A stretch of 64,000 nt of DNA, taken from NCBI GenBank assembly GCA_009702045.1, contig WLIV01000015.1, positions 1 to 64,000 on the forward strand, given 5' to 3'. Positions 55,008 to 63,334 of the stretch are shown here, piece by piece (within the stretch, counting starts at the first letter, position 1; each line of letters begins with the position of its first letter). The notes under the pieces are model-generated. The model worked only from the letters and a program-made list of their open reading frames with translations. It was not told the origin of the DNA and ran no database searches. Made by a program: the position numbers and the translations under genes. The stretch comes from Actinomycetota bacterium. Lineage in GTDB: Bacteria; Actinomycetota; Acidimicrobiia; Acidimicrobiales; Ilumatobacteraceae.

Positions 55008-55379
55008 ATGGCGGGGCAATTCGCCGGAAGGGTGACACCAGCAATGGCGTGGGATTCGGCGAGGCCGGTTCTGTGGAAGCGGTTCGCGAAAGAGGGAGTG
55101 GTCTTCGCGGTCGGCATGACCGCGATCATGTACCTGCTCGCCGGACAACGCGATCCGGGCAGCTACATCGGCGTACTGCTCGGTGCCTTCATGTACGTGG
55201 GTGTCGTGGGTGCGATGGCCAAGTTCGGCTACGTGCGCAAGACGTTTGCCCAACTGCGCACCGAGACCGCAGCACGACCGCCACGTCAGGTGGGGCGCAC
55301 CGCCGCCGCACCCAGCACGCGTGCCCGCCCACGGCCCACCAGCCGCACCGGTGGTGTCTCGAAGGGGAAGCGGCGGTGA
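55008..55379 (+). CDS. Small membrane protein of unknown function
   Basis: About 123 residues with two hydrophobic segments (about 27-45 and 49-70) and a basic tail ending GVSKGKRR. Starts at 54996, 55008 and 55044 are all possible; 55008 is preferred because CAGAAT lies 10 bases upstream. Its end overlaps glpK (GTGA). Topology resembles small DUF proteins with basic tails common in this phylum. No family assigned. Confidence 0.6.
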   Translation: MAGQFAGRVTPAMAWDSARPVLWKRFAKEGVVFAVGMTAIMYLLAGQRDPGSYIGVLLGAFMYVGVVGAMAKFGYVRKTFAQLRTETAARPPRQVGRTAAAPSTRARPRPTSRTGGVSKGKRR

Positions 55380-56893
55380 ACCCGCCGGCAAGCGATGGTG
55401 GCCGCTGTGTGGTGGCGATCGATGCCGGCACCACCGGTGTACGCAGCCGAGCGATCTTTCCCGGTGCCAGTTCACCTGGAGCTGGTGACGTGATCGCTTC
55501 GTACCGCGAGTTCACGCAGCACTATCCGGACAACGGCTGGGTGGAGCACGACGCCGAGGAGATCTGGCACGCGGTGGTCGCCACCCTCAACGATGTCATC
55601 CGTTCCGTTGGTGCCGACCGCGTGGCGGCCATCGGGATCGCCAACCAGCGCGAGACAGTGCTGGCCTGGAACCGCGACACCGGAATTCCTTACGGCACCG
55701 CCATCGTGTGGCAGGACCGCCGCACGGCCGAACGCTGCGATCAATTGTTCGCCGAGGGCGCCCTCCCACTCGTGCGCGAGGTCACCGGGCTGGTGCTCGA
55801 CCCCTACTTCTCCGGCTCGAAGATGGAGTGGCTGCTCACTCATCGCGACATCCCCAGAGACGCGACGCTCGCCTTGGGCACGATCGACTCGTGGCTGGTG
55901 TGGAAGCTCACCGGCGGTGCTGAGCACGTCACGGATCCGTCGAACGCGAGCCGCACGATGCTGTTCGACATTCGTTCGCTGCGGTGGTCCCAACCGTTGT
56001 GCGATCTGTTCGACATTCCGATGGCCGCACTGCCGGACGTGCGCCCATCCAGTGGTCGCTTCGGTGTCACCGCCGCCGGATTCGGCGTCCCAGCCGGCAT
56101 CCCCATCTCCGGGATCGCCGGCGACCAACAGGCTGCGTTGTTCGGCCAAGCCTGCTTCTCACCGGGTATGGCCAAGAACACGTACGGCACCGGCAGCTTC
56201 GTGCTGCTCAACGTCGGCGACACGTGCCCGCAACCGGCCGAAGGGATGCTCACGACCGTGGCCTGGACGCTGGCCGACGGCACCGTGGCCTACGCGCTCG
56301 AGGGTGCCATCTTCGTCACCGGCGCTGCGGTGCAATGGCTACGCGACGGGCTGCAGGTGATCGAGTCCGCGGCCGAAGTAGGGCCGTTAGCAGCCACCGT
56401 CACCGACAGCGGCGGCGTCTACATCGTTCCCGCGTTCACCGGCCTCGGCAGCCCGTGGTGGGACCCATACGCGCGCGGCACCATCGTGGGCATTACCCGC
56501 GGCACGACAAAGGCGCACCTTGCCCGAGCCGTGGTGGAAGCCATGACGTACCAGACCCGCGATGCCGTCGACGCCATGTCGGCTGCCGCAGGAGTGCAGA
56601 TCGCCGATCTCCGCGTCGACGGCGGCGCCTCGGCGATGGACTCGATGCTGCAGATGCAGGCCGACCAGCTCGGTGTCACCGTACGGCGCCCCACCGATCA
56701 GGAGACCACCGCGCTCGGAGCCGCGTACCTGGCGGGCCTGGCTGAGGGCGTGTGGCCCTCGCTCGCCGCGATCGCCGCCGAGTGGGCGGTTGACGCCGTC
56801 TTCGAACCCGAACCCGACCGCACGTTCACCGATCTCGCGCACGCCACGTGGCAGCGTGCGGTGGCGTGCTCACGAGATTGGATCCAGCACTGA
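55376..56893 (+). CDS. glpK: Glycerol kinase
   Basis: FGGY-family kinase making glycerol-3-phosphate from glycerol and ATP. It has the N-terminal phosphate loop VVAIDAGTTGVRSR, the substrate region GIANQRETVLAWNRDTG and IVWQDRRTA, and the C-terminal GLGSPWWDPYARG and DGGASAMDSMLQMQAD. At 505 residues it is full length. No glpF or glpD is adjacent. GTG start with GAAGGGGAAG as ribosome site, overlapping the membrane protein gene by four bases. Confidence 0.93.
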   Translation: MNPPASDGGRCVVAIDAGTTGVRSRAIFPGASSPGAGDVIASYREFTQHYPDNGWVEHDAEEIWHAVVATLNDVIRSVGADRVAAIGIANQRETVLAWNRDTGIPYGTAIVWQDRRTAERCDQLFAEGALPLVREVTGLVLDPYFSGSKMEWLLTHRDIPRDATLALGTIDSWLVWKLTGGAEHVTDPSNASRTMLFDIRSLRWSQPLCDLFDIPMAALPDVRPSSGRFGVTAAGFGVPAGIPISGIAGDQQAALFGQACFSPGMAKNTYGTGSFVLLNVGDTCPQPAEGMLTTVAWTLADGTVAYALEGAIFVTGAAVQWLRDGLQVIESAAEVGPLAATVTDSGGVYIVPAFTGLGSPWWDPYARGTIVGITRGTTKAHLARAVVEAMTYQTRDAVDAMSAAAGVQIADLRVDGGASAMDSMLQMQADQLGVTVRRPTDQETTALGAAYLAGLAEGVWPSLAAIAAEWAVDAVFEPEPDRTFTDLAHATWQRAVACSRDWIQH

Positions 56894-58182
56894 ACCACTC
56901 CCCCATCCCCAACTGCTCAGCCTCGGCCGATGCTGTGCTCGAGCACATCCGCCCGCACAGCGACATCGTCGTCCCGCTGGGGGCCGGCGAGCCGGTGGCG
57001 CTGATGGATGCCATCGAGGCCGCTGCCGCTCGCGGCGACATCGAAGGTATTGCCGTGCACCAGATGCACGCACTTCACGACCGTCCGTACTTGCACGGCG
57101 CATACCCCGATCGCCTGCGGCACATCGCCTACTTCCTCTCGCAGGTCACCCGCCCGTGCTATGTGGCCGGCACCGTGGAACTGGTGCCGAACCATTTCAG
57201 CGAGGTCTACGGCCACATCGCGCGCCGCACCAATGACCCACTGGTGATCGCCTCAGCGTCGCCGCCCGACCGCCACGGATACTTCAGCCTTGGCGTCACC
57301 GCCGACTACACCAGCAGCTTCATCGGGCGCGGCCGGTTCTTCCTCGAGGTCAACTCGCGCATGCCGCGAACGTTCGGCCGCAACCAGATCCACATCAGCC
57401 AGGTCGAAGGCTGGATCAGTAACGAACGTGAACTCGACGAGGTGCAGCCACCGGCGTTGGACGCCCTCGATCACACGATCGCCGGCTACGTTGCCGATCG
57501 GATCGCCGACGGAGCGTGCCTGCAAACGGGTATCGGAGCGATTCCGAACGCAATCATGAGCGCGCTGTCGCATCACCGCGACCTCGGAGTGCACACCGAA
57601 CTCCTCAGCAACGGCCTCGTCGATCTCGTGGAACAGGGTGTCGTGAACGGCGTGCGCAAACTGCACAACCGCACCAAGGTGGTCGGCACGTTCGCCCTCG
57701 GCACCCGCCGCCTGTACGACTTCCTGCACGAGAACACTGCTGTCGAGTTGTGGAGCGCGCGCTACGTCAACGACCCGCGCCTCCTCAGCCGCGAACGAAA
57801 CTTCGTGTCCATCAACGCCACGCTCTCCGTCGACTTCCTCGGGCAGTGTGCATCCGAGACGTTGAACGGTTCGTACTACTCATCGTCCGGCGGGCAGGTG
57901 GATTTCGCCCGCGGCGCGATGTACTCCGAGGGCGGCCAGGGTTTCATTGTCCTGCATTCCACTGCCAAGCACGGCAGCGTCAGCCGCATCGTGCCGCAGT
58001 TCGCTCCGGGCGAGGTCGTCACGCTGTCGAAGAACACCGTCGACAAGGTGGTCACCGAGTACGGCGTCGCTGAGTTGCGGGCCAAGACCGTGCGCGAGCG
58101 GGCCAGCGCGCTGATCGCCATCGCCCATCCCGACCACCGCGATCATCTGACCCACGAAGCACGCCGCCTCGGTTACGTGTAA
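56866..58182 (+). CDS. Acetyl-CoA hydrolase/CoA-transferase family protein
   Basis: A class I CoA-transferase-like enzyme, nearest in pattern to 4-hydroxybutyrate or butyryl-CoA:acetate transferases. The catalytic glutamate is in GVHTELLSNG (E245), the oxyanion/CoA loops in GTVELVPNHFS and QTGIGAIPNAI, and the C-terminal half has GSYYSSSGGQVDFARGA. About 438 residues. The start is uncertain (GTG 56848 or 56866, or TTG 56878), all inside the end of glpK, so it overlaps and is probably co-transcribed. Confidence 0.87.
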   Translation: MLTRLDPALNHSPIPNCSASADAVLEHIRPHSDIVVPLGAGEPVALMDAIEAAAARGDIEGIAVHQMHALHDRPYLHGAYPDRLRHIAYFLSQVTRPCYVAGTVELVPNHFSEVYGHIARRTNDPLVIASASPPDRHGYFSLGVTADYTSSFIGRGRFFLEVNSRMPRTFGRNQIHISQVEGWISNERELDEVQPPALDALDHTIAGYVADRIADGACLQTGIGAIPNAIMSALSHHRDLGVHTELLSNGLVDLVEQGVVNGVRKLHNRTKVVGTFALGTRRLYDFLHENTAVELWSARYVNDPRLLSRERNFVSINATLSVDFLGQCASETLNGSYYSSSGGQVDFARGAMYSEGGQGFIVLHSTAKHGSVSRIVPQFAPGEVVTLSKNTVDKVVTEYGVAELRAKTVRERASALIAIAHPDHRDHLTHEARRLGYV

Positions 58183-58192
58183 CCGACGCTGG

Positions 58193-59419
58193 TCAGGTGC
58201 CGGAGCGTTTGCGGTAGTTGCCCAGGAACCGCTCGATGCGCATCAAGGCCTCGGTGAGGTCATCCGTGTTCGGCAGGAACACCAGTCGGAAGTGGTCGGG
58301 TGTGGGCCAGTTGAAGCCGGTGCCCTGCACGATCAGCAACTTCTCCTCGGCGAGCAGTTCGTAGGCGAACTGCTGATCATCGGTGATCGGGTACACCTTC
58401 GGATCGAGCCGCGGGAACATGTAGAGCGCAGCCTTCGGCTTCACCACCGAGACACCGGGGATCTGGCTCAGCGCCTCGTAGGCGATGTCGCGTTGACGCA
58501 GCAGACGCCCACCCGGGCCGACGAGATCATCGATGCTCTGGTACCCGCCGAGCGCGGTCTGGATCGCCAGCTGCCCCGGCGTGTTCGAGCACAAACGGGT
58601 GGAGGCCAGCATGTCGAGGCCCTCGATGTAGTCCTTGGCGTGCCGCTTCTCACCCGACACGATCATCCAACCGGCGCGGTAGCCGCACGCTCGGTAGTTC
58701 TTCGACAGGCCGTTGAACGTCACGAACAGCAGGTCGTCGGCGAGCGAGGCGATGCTCGTGTGCGTGTTGCCGTCGTACAGGGTCTTGTCGTAGATCTCGT
58801 CGGCGAACACGATCAACTCGTGCTCGCGGGCGATCTGCACGATCTCCCGCAACACATCGTCCGGGTACAGCGCACCGGTGGGGTTGTTGGGGTTGATGAT
58901 CACGATCGCCCTAGTGCGGTCGGTGATCTTCTTGCGGATGTCGTCGAGGTCGGGGTTCCAGTCGGCTTGTTCGTCGCACATGTAGTGCACCGGTCGGCCA
59001 CCGGACAGGGAAACAGCGGCGGTCCACAGCGGGTAGTCGGGTGCCGGTACCAAGACTTCGTCACCGTCGTCGAGCAACGCATTCAGCGACATCATGATCA
59101 GCTCGGAGGCACCGTTGCCGAGGTACACGTCGTCGACGGCGACGCCGGCGATCTTCTTCTCCTGCGTGTAATGCACGACCGACTTGCGCGGTGCGAACAG
59201 GCCCTTGCTGTCCGTGTAGCCGGCGGCGTTCGGCAGGTTACGGATCATGTCCTGGACGATCTCGTCCGGAGGATTGAAGCCGAACGCGGCGAGGTTGCCG
59301 ATGTTCAACTTGATGATCTGCTGCCCCTCCTCCTCCATCTCGCGTGCACGGTCGAGCACCGGACCACGGATGTCGTAACAGACGTTGGCGAGCTTGCTGG
59401 ACTTCGCGACGGGCTTCAC
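58193..59419 (-). CDS. alaA: Aminotransferase, AlaA type
   Basis: PLP-dependent class I/II aminotransferase that probably makes alanine from pyruvate and glutamate. The start SSKLANVCYDIRGPVLDRA and KLNIGNLAAFGF are characteristic of AlaA; the PLP lysine is K240 in NGLSKNYRACGYRAG, with INPNNPTGALYP and the final arginine in FRLVFLP. It has 408 residues. The GTG start has GAGGAG at a good distance. Converges with the CoA-transferase gene (10-base gap). Confidence 0.92.
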   Translation of the reverse strand: MKPVAKSSKLANVCYDIRGPVLDRAREMEEEGQQIIKLNIGNLAAFGFNPPDEIVQDMIRNLPNAAGYTDSKGLFAPRKSVVHYTQEKKIAGVAVDDVYLGNGASELIMMSLNALLDDGDEVLVPAPDYPLWTAAVSLSGGRPVHYMCDEQADWNPDLDDIRKKITDRTRAIVIINPNNPTGALYPDDVLREIVQIAREHELIVFADEIYDKTLYDGNTHTSIASLADDLLFVTFNGLSKNYRACGYRAGWMIVSGEKRHAKDYIEGLDMLASTRLCSNTPGQLAIQTALGGYQSIDDLVGPGGRLLRQRDIAYEALSQIPGVSVVKPKAALYMFPRLDPKVYPITDDQQFAYELLAEEKLLIVQGTGFNWPTPDHFRLVFLPNTDDLTEALMRIERFLGNYRKRSGT

Positions 59420-59481
59420 TGGTCTCCTCGGATCTCAGGACCAGGTCAGGATATGAGCGCGCCGCCCGCTGCGTCGATTCA

Positions 59482-60120
59482 TTATCCGGGCAGTGAGTCG
59501 ACGATGCCGCCCAACACCCGGAATTCCTCACGTTCCCGGGCATGGAAAACGCGCCCAGCGCGGCCGCATGCCAAGGCCAGCCCGTGCGCCGGAACCCTGG
59601 CCCACACGAGGTCGCCGGGGGTGTGGTGCGCCTCGGCAGTCAGTGCATCCTCACCGAGGTGGCTGCTCCCAGCGAGGAACGCCGCCAGCCAATCCAGTTC
59701 CGGAGCAGCCCCATCGCGGGCGAGGGCCACCGGGCCGTCGAGGCACATCGCCACCGACCAGTCAGCGTCGAGCAGCACGCGCAACTCTCGGCACGCAACC
59801 TGCAATCGCTCACCGATGGGCGCCGCGACCACCGCAGCCGCCGTGGCCAACGCCGCCATCCCGCCATCTGGCCGATCGCTGGGCACCGGTCGAACATGTT
59901 CCACCGCCACGCCATCGACCTGGCGGATTTCGTTCACCAGGAGGTCGACGAGCGAGGCATCGGGCAGCGACACGGTGAGGTCGTCGATCGCGCTTCCGCC
60001 GCCGCGCTCCAGGATCTCGATGCCCACGACGTCGCCGTGAACTGAGCCGATACGGCTGGCAACCTGACCAAGAACGCCCGGCCGATCCGGCAGCCACAGA
60101 CGTACGACGAAAGTCTCCAC
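59482..60120 (-). CDS. ACT-domain protein of unknown function
   Basis: A 212-residue protein. The first 75 residues are an ACT domain (VRLWLPDRPGVLGQVASRIG, VSLPDASLVDLLVNEI), which usually binds an amino acid. The C-terminal 110 residues are not recognised; they have VAMCLDGPVALARDG and an aromatic-poor alpha/beta pattern, perhaps GAF-like. It may be an amino-acid sensor; upstream of alaA by 62 bases on the same strand, it could be in the same unit. TAGCGT lies 8 bases before the GTG. Confidence 0.75.
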   Translation of the reverse strand: METFVVRLWLPDRPGVLGQVASRIGSVHGDVVGIEILERGGGSAIDDLTVSLPDASLVDLLVNEIRQVDGVAVEHVRPVPSDRPDGGMAALATAAAVVAAPIGERLQVACRELRVLLDADWSVAMCLDGPVALARDGAAPELDWLAAFLAGSSHLGEDALTAEAHHTPGDLVWARVPAHGLALACGRAGRVFHAREREEFRVLGGIVDSLPG

Positions 60121-60128
60121 GGGTCACG

Positions 60129-60134
60129 ACGCTA
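60129..60134 (-). promoter_or_regulatory. -10 element TAGCGT of ACT-domain gene (leaderless)
   Basis: TAGCGT on the minus strand ends 8 bases before the GTG at 60120. The divergent ppa gene has only a weak GAGCAT (60202-60207) in the matching position. Confidence 0.4.
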
Positions 60135-60213
60135 CCGACCCAGCGCGAACCCGATATCTCGGCCGTGTAACGCCTGTGTGAACTGGCGACCCCGACTGTG
60201 CGAGCATCACGGT

Positions 60214-60729
60214 ATGTCGACCGAACTCCCCCCCGATTGCATTCATGTCGTCATCGAGATCCCCCGAGGCAGCCGCAACAAGTACGAGATCGATCACGAG
60301 ACCGGACGAGTGTTCCTCGACCGGCGCCTGTTCACAGCCACCACCTACCCAGCGGACTATGGCTTCGTTCCTGAAACCCTCAGCGGCGACGGCGATCCGC
60401 TCGATGCGCTCGTCCTGCTCGAAGACCCGGTGTATCCGGGTGTCTGGGTGCAGGCCCGCCCGGTGGGCGTGCTCTACATGCACGATGAGGCCGGTGAGGA
60501 CGCAAAACTGATCTGCGTTCCCCCCAAGGAGCCGCGCTGGCAGGATGTGAAAGACCTCGCCGACCTCACCCCGCAACTGGTGCAGGAGATCCAGCACTTC
60601 TTCGAGGTCTACAAGGCGCTCGAACCGGGGAAGACCTCCAGCACCGCGGGCCTCGCTGGGCGCGACGCCGCATGGGAGGAAATCCGCCAGAGCAGGGCGA
60701 ACTACCACCCGCACCACGATCCGAGCTAG
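60214..60729 (+). CDS. ppa: Inorganic pyrophosphatase
   Basis: Family I soluble pyrophosphatase, hydrolysing PPi to drive biosynthesis. Active-site motifs are NKYEIDHETG, YPADYGFVPETL and DGDPLDALVL, the last supplying metal-binding aspartates. It has 171 residues. The ATG at 60214 is the family start; the frame is open 12 codons further. The secreted protease follows 8 bases later. Confidence 0.96.
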   Translation: MSTELPPDCIHVVIEIPRGSRNKYEIDHETGRVFLDRRLFTATTYPADYGFVPETLSGDGDPLDALVLLEDPVYPGVWVQARPVGVLYMHDEAGEDAKLICVPPKEPRWQDVKDLADLTPQLVQEIQHFFEVYKALEPGKTSSTAGLAGRDAAWEEIRQSRANYHPHHDPS

Positions 60730-60737
60730 CGCCGCAC

Positions 60738-61469
60738 ATGTCCAGAGGGCGCCGAATCGGGACCTGCCGTGCCGAGTCGATCGACGGGCTCCGGATGCTC
60801 GCGGGAACACTCGTGGCTCTGGCACTCGTGGCTGGCTGTTCGGCATCCTCCGACAACGACCCCGACAAGTCTGTCCCGACACAGGCCGATCCCCTGGCCG
60901 CCGCTGTGCGTGTGGAGGCGCTCGGGTGTCATGACACCGCCACCATCGGCGCCGGGTCGTTCGTCGCCAACGAACGGGTACTCACTGCCGCCCATGTCGT
61001 GGCCGGCGCCACCAAGATCGAGGTGCGGCTCGCCGACGGGCGCCGCGCCGAGGCGAAGGTGACCGCGATCGACCGCTCTTTGGACCTTGCGCTGCTCGAT
61101 GTCGAGCAGCCGATCGCTCCACTCGCGCTCGGCAGCATGGCCGTGGGAGCCACCGGCCAATACGTCGTCTACCGGAACGACGCGCAGGTCGCGCTGCAGT
61201 TCCGCGTCCTCGCACGCAACCCCATCGAGGTACCCGACCTCGACCTGCTCGGCTCCTCGACCCGCGACGGGTACGAGATCAGTGCAACCATCGAGCCGGG
61301 CGACTCAGGGGCGGTACTGGTCAGCCGCGGTGTGGCGACCGCCATGGTGTTCGCCCGCAGCGCACAGGATGCCGACCGAGCATGGGCGGTCGACATCGAC
61401 GAGATCCGGCAGTTGTTACAGGGTGACCGCGATGTCGCCGTGGACACCGGGGCGTGCGTTCCCGGCTAG
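60738..61469 (+). CDS. Trypsin-like (S1C/DegP-like) serine protease lipoprotein
   Basis: An exported protease-fold protein of 243 residues. The lipobox is ALVAGC (Cys34), and the catalytic triad is complete: H86 (LTAAHVVAG), D116 (DRSLDLALLD) and S190 (EPGDSGAVLV). No PDZ domain is present. An ATG at 60795 would give a shorter signal peptide; 60738 was kept as the first start after ppa. Its stop shares the palindromic CTAG with the stop of the opposite gene. Confidence 0.85.
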   Translation: MSRGRRIGTCRAESIDGLRMLAGTLVALALVAGCSASSDNDPDKSVPTQADPLAAAVRVEALGCHDTATIGAGSFVANERVLTAAHVVAGATKIEVRLADGRRAEAKVTAIDRSLDLALLDVEQPIAPLALGSMAVGATGQYVVYRNDAQVALQFRVLARNPIEVPDLDLLGSSTRDGYEISATIEPGDSGAVLVSRGVATAMVFARSAQDADRAWAVDIDEIRQLLQGDRDVAVDTGACVPG

Positions 61470-62413
61470 TGCACCTCGGGCAGCAACGCTGCCCCGACAG
61501 CGCCCGCACGGTCTCCCAGCAGCGCAAACCGCACGATCGGGTGTGGCCGCAGATGCGGTGCGTAGAGCAACAGGGTGAACCAGCGCTGGATCGGGGCGAG
61601 GTACAGATCGGCCGACGCAGCCAGGCCACCGCCGAGCACGAACAGCTCCGGATCCAGCACGTTGGTGAGGTTCACCAGACCCAGCGCCACCCAGCGACCA
61701 AAGTCGTCGATGACCTGCAGTGCCTCGGTATCACCCTCGCGAGCGGCGGCCTGCACATCTTCACCGCGCACCAGCTCGGCATCGCCGCCGGCCAGTTCGA
61801 CGACCCTCCGCAGCCGCCCGCCAACGGCCGACTCGCGAGCCAGGCGGCCGAGACCTGCGCCAGACGCGTAGCGCTCCCAGCATCCGCGCCGGCCACACGG
61901 GCACGGGGGGCCTTCGGGGTCGACCACCATGTGGCCGATCTCGCCGGTGAAACCATTGGCCCCACGGATCAGCCGCCCACCAGCGATCACTCCACCCCCG
62001 ACGCCGGTGCCGAGCGTGACCATCACACAGTCGACAGCGCCTTTCGCGGCGCCGACCTTCCACTCGGCCACTGCCGCGGCGGTGGCGTCGTTGTCGACAT
62101 GCACGTCGGCTCCCAGCCGTTCACTCAGCAACGCTCCGACCTGGAAGTCGTTGATGTCGACAAGATTCGGAGCAGCACGCAACACTCCATCGCGAGTGAC
62201 GAGACCGGGAACACCGATACCGATCGACTGGTACGGCGCGAGCGAACCGGCCAACTCGACCAACGTGTCGATGATCGAGTCTGGCCCCTTCGGGGTGGCG
62301 CGGCGCTGTTCGGCGACAACGTCGCCGTGCTCGTCGAGTACCACGCCAAGGCACTTCGTGCCCCCGACGTCGATGCCGAGCCGCCGCCGTGCAGGGCGAC
62401 GACTGGGGGTCAT
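61466..62413 (-). CDS. glk: Glucokinase, ROK family
   Basis: ATP-dependent glucokinase resembling actinobacterial GlkA. It has LGIDVGGTKCLGVVLDE (ATP site), GIGVPGLV, the catalytic DNDATAAAVAE, TLGTGVGGGVIAGGRL, and the zinc site CPCGRRGCWERYASG. It has 315 residues. ATGA overlap with the SRPBCC gene. Order glucokinase, SRPBCC, membrane protein, PimB-like glycosyltransferase recalls the pimB' region of mycobacteria and streptomycetes. Confidence 0.92.
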   Translation of the reverse strand: MTPSRRPARRRLGIDVGGTKCLGVVLDEHGDVVAEQRRATPKGPDSIIDTLVELAGSLAPYQSIGIGVPGLVTRDGVLRAAPNLVDINDFQVGALLSERLGADVHVDNDATAAAVAEWKVGAAKGAVDCVMVTLGTGVGGGVIAGGRLIRGANGFTGEIGHMVVDPEGPPCPCGRRGCWERYASGAGLGRLARESAVGGRLRRVVELAGGDAELVRGEDVQAAAREGDTEALQVIDDFGRWVALGLVNLTNVLDPELFVLGGGLAASADLYLAPIQRWFTLLLYAPHLRPHPIVRFALLGDRAGAVGAALLPEVH

Positions 62414-62844
62414 GCCTCGGCGCGGGTCTTGAGTTCGCGGACCGTGTTGAGGATGCGCACCTCTGCACGACGCTTGACGAACCCCGGCAGCGGCACCACG
62501 AGTTCGATGGCCAGGTCGTAGCGCACTTCGGTACCGCCGTCGGCAGCCAAGGAGAAGTTGTAGGCACCGTCGATGGTGCGCATGATGTCGCCACGCACGA
62601 TGCTCCACTTCAGGACGCTGGGCGCCTGGGAGTAGTCGTAGCCAAGCGTGTAATGCGTGCTGCGACCGAGTGCCGATGCACGGAACTCCACTTCGGTGGG
62701 ACGCCCCTGCTCGTCGCGAGTGCGAACGATGACGTCCTTGACGTCCTTGGCCCATTCCGGGTAGCGATCGAAGTCGGTGGCGATCGCCCACACTCGGTCG
62801 GGTGCAGCGGCGATGGTGATGGTCTGGGACGCCGATTCAGCCAT
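62410..62844 (-). CDS. SRPBCC (polyketide cyclase/START-like) family protein
   Basis: A 144-residue helix-grip protein with a hydrophobic pocket. Visible are the N-terminal ITIAAAPDRVWAIATDFDRYPEWAKDVKDV and the C-terminal long helix FVKRRAEVRILNTVRELKTRAE. It is likely to bind a lipid or isoprenoid ligand. A close relative lies near pimB' in Mycobacterium, so a role in glycolipid handling is plausible but unproven. It overlaps the glucokinase start (ATGA). Confidence 0.87.
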   Translation of the reverse strand: MAESASQTITIAAAPDRVWAIATDFDRYPEWAKDVKDVIVRTRDEQGRPTEVEFRASALGRSTHYTLGYDYSQAPSVLKWSIVRGDIMRTIDGAYNFSLAADGGTEVRYDLAIELVVPLPGFVKRRAEVRILNTVRELKTRAEA

Positions 62845-62853
62845 GGAGGTGTT

Positions 62854-63330
62854 CTACCTAATCTTCCCGTTGGACGGTGGGGATCCCGGATCCACCCGAG
62901 GCCCGAATGCACCGTACAGCGCGGCCCATGCCCCATTCATGCCAATGCCGAACATCGGTACTAGAACTCCGAACGCCAACGGGTTGAGTTGACTCTTCTG
63001 CAGCCCCGACATGCCGATGCTGGCCCCGATGATCGCGGCGATGATCTGTGCAGCCCACGCAACCGACATCAGCCGTTTCAGCGGTGTGGGGGCCGTGGCA
63101 CCGGTGAGCAGGAACAGGTTCGCCACGCCCACCTCCCGCACTCGTGAGAGATCCAGTGCCCGCGCATACGCCCACAACGTGCCGGCGACCCCGGCGGCGA
63201 ACAACACGAGTGACACCACGACCACCAGCACCTGCGCCCAGCGATGCGCCTTGAACGGCACGGCCACGGCGAGCGCGACGACGAATACGAGAGTGCCGAA
63301 CAGATCGGCACGCACCAGACGGGAATTCAC
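62854..63330 (-). CDS. Small integral membrane protein
   Basis: A 158-residue protein with four hydrophobic segments (about 9-28, 33-55, 85-105 and 112-135) and a Gly/Pro C-terminus. Function unknown. The GTG at 63330 is preceded by CAGAAT 6 bases away. It lies 4 bases after the PimB-like gene and 9 before the SRPBCC gene, so it belongs to the same unit. Confidence 0.7.
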   Translation of the reverse strand: MNSRLVRADLFGTLVFVVALAVAVPFKAHRWAQVLVVVVSLVLFAAGVAGTLWAYARALDLSRVREVGVANLFLLTGATAPTPLKRLMSVAWAAQIIAAIIGASIGMSGLQKSQLNPLAFGVLVPMFGIGMNGAWAALYGAFGPRVDPGSPPSNGKIR

Positions 63331-63334
63331 CGGG

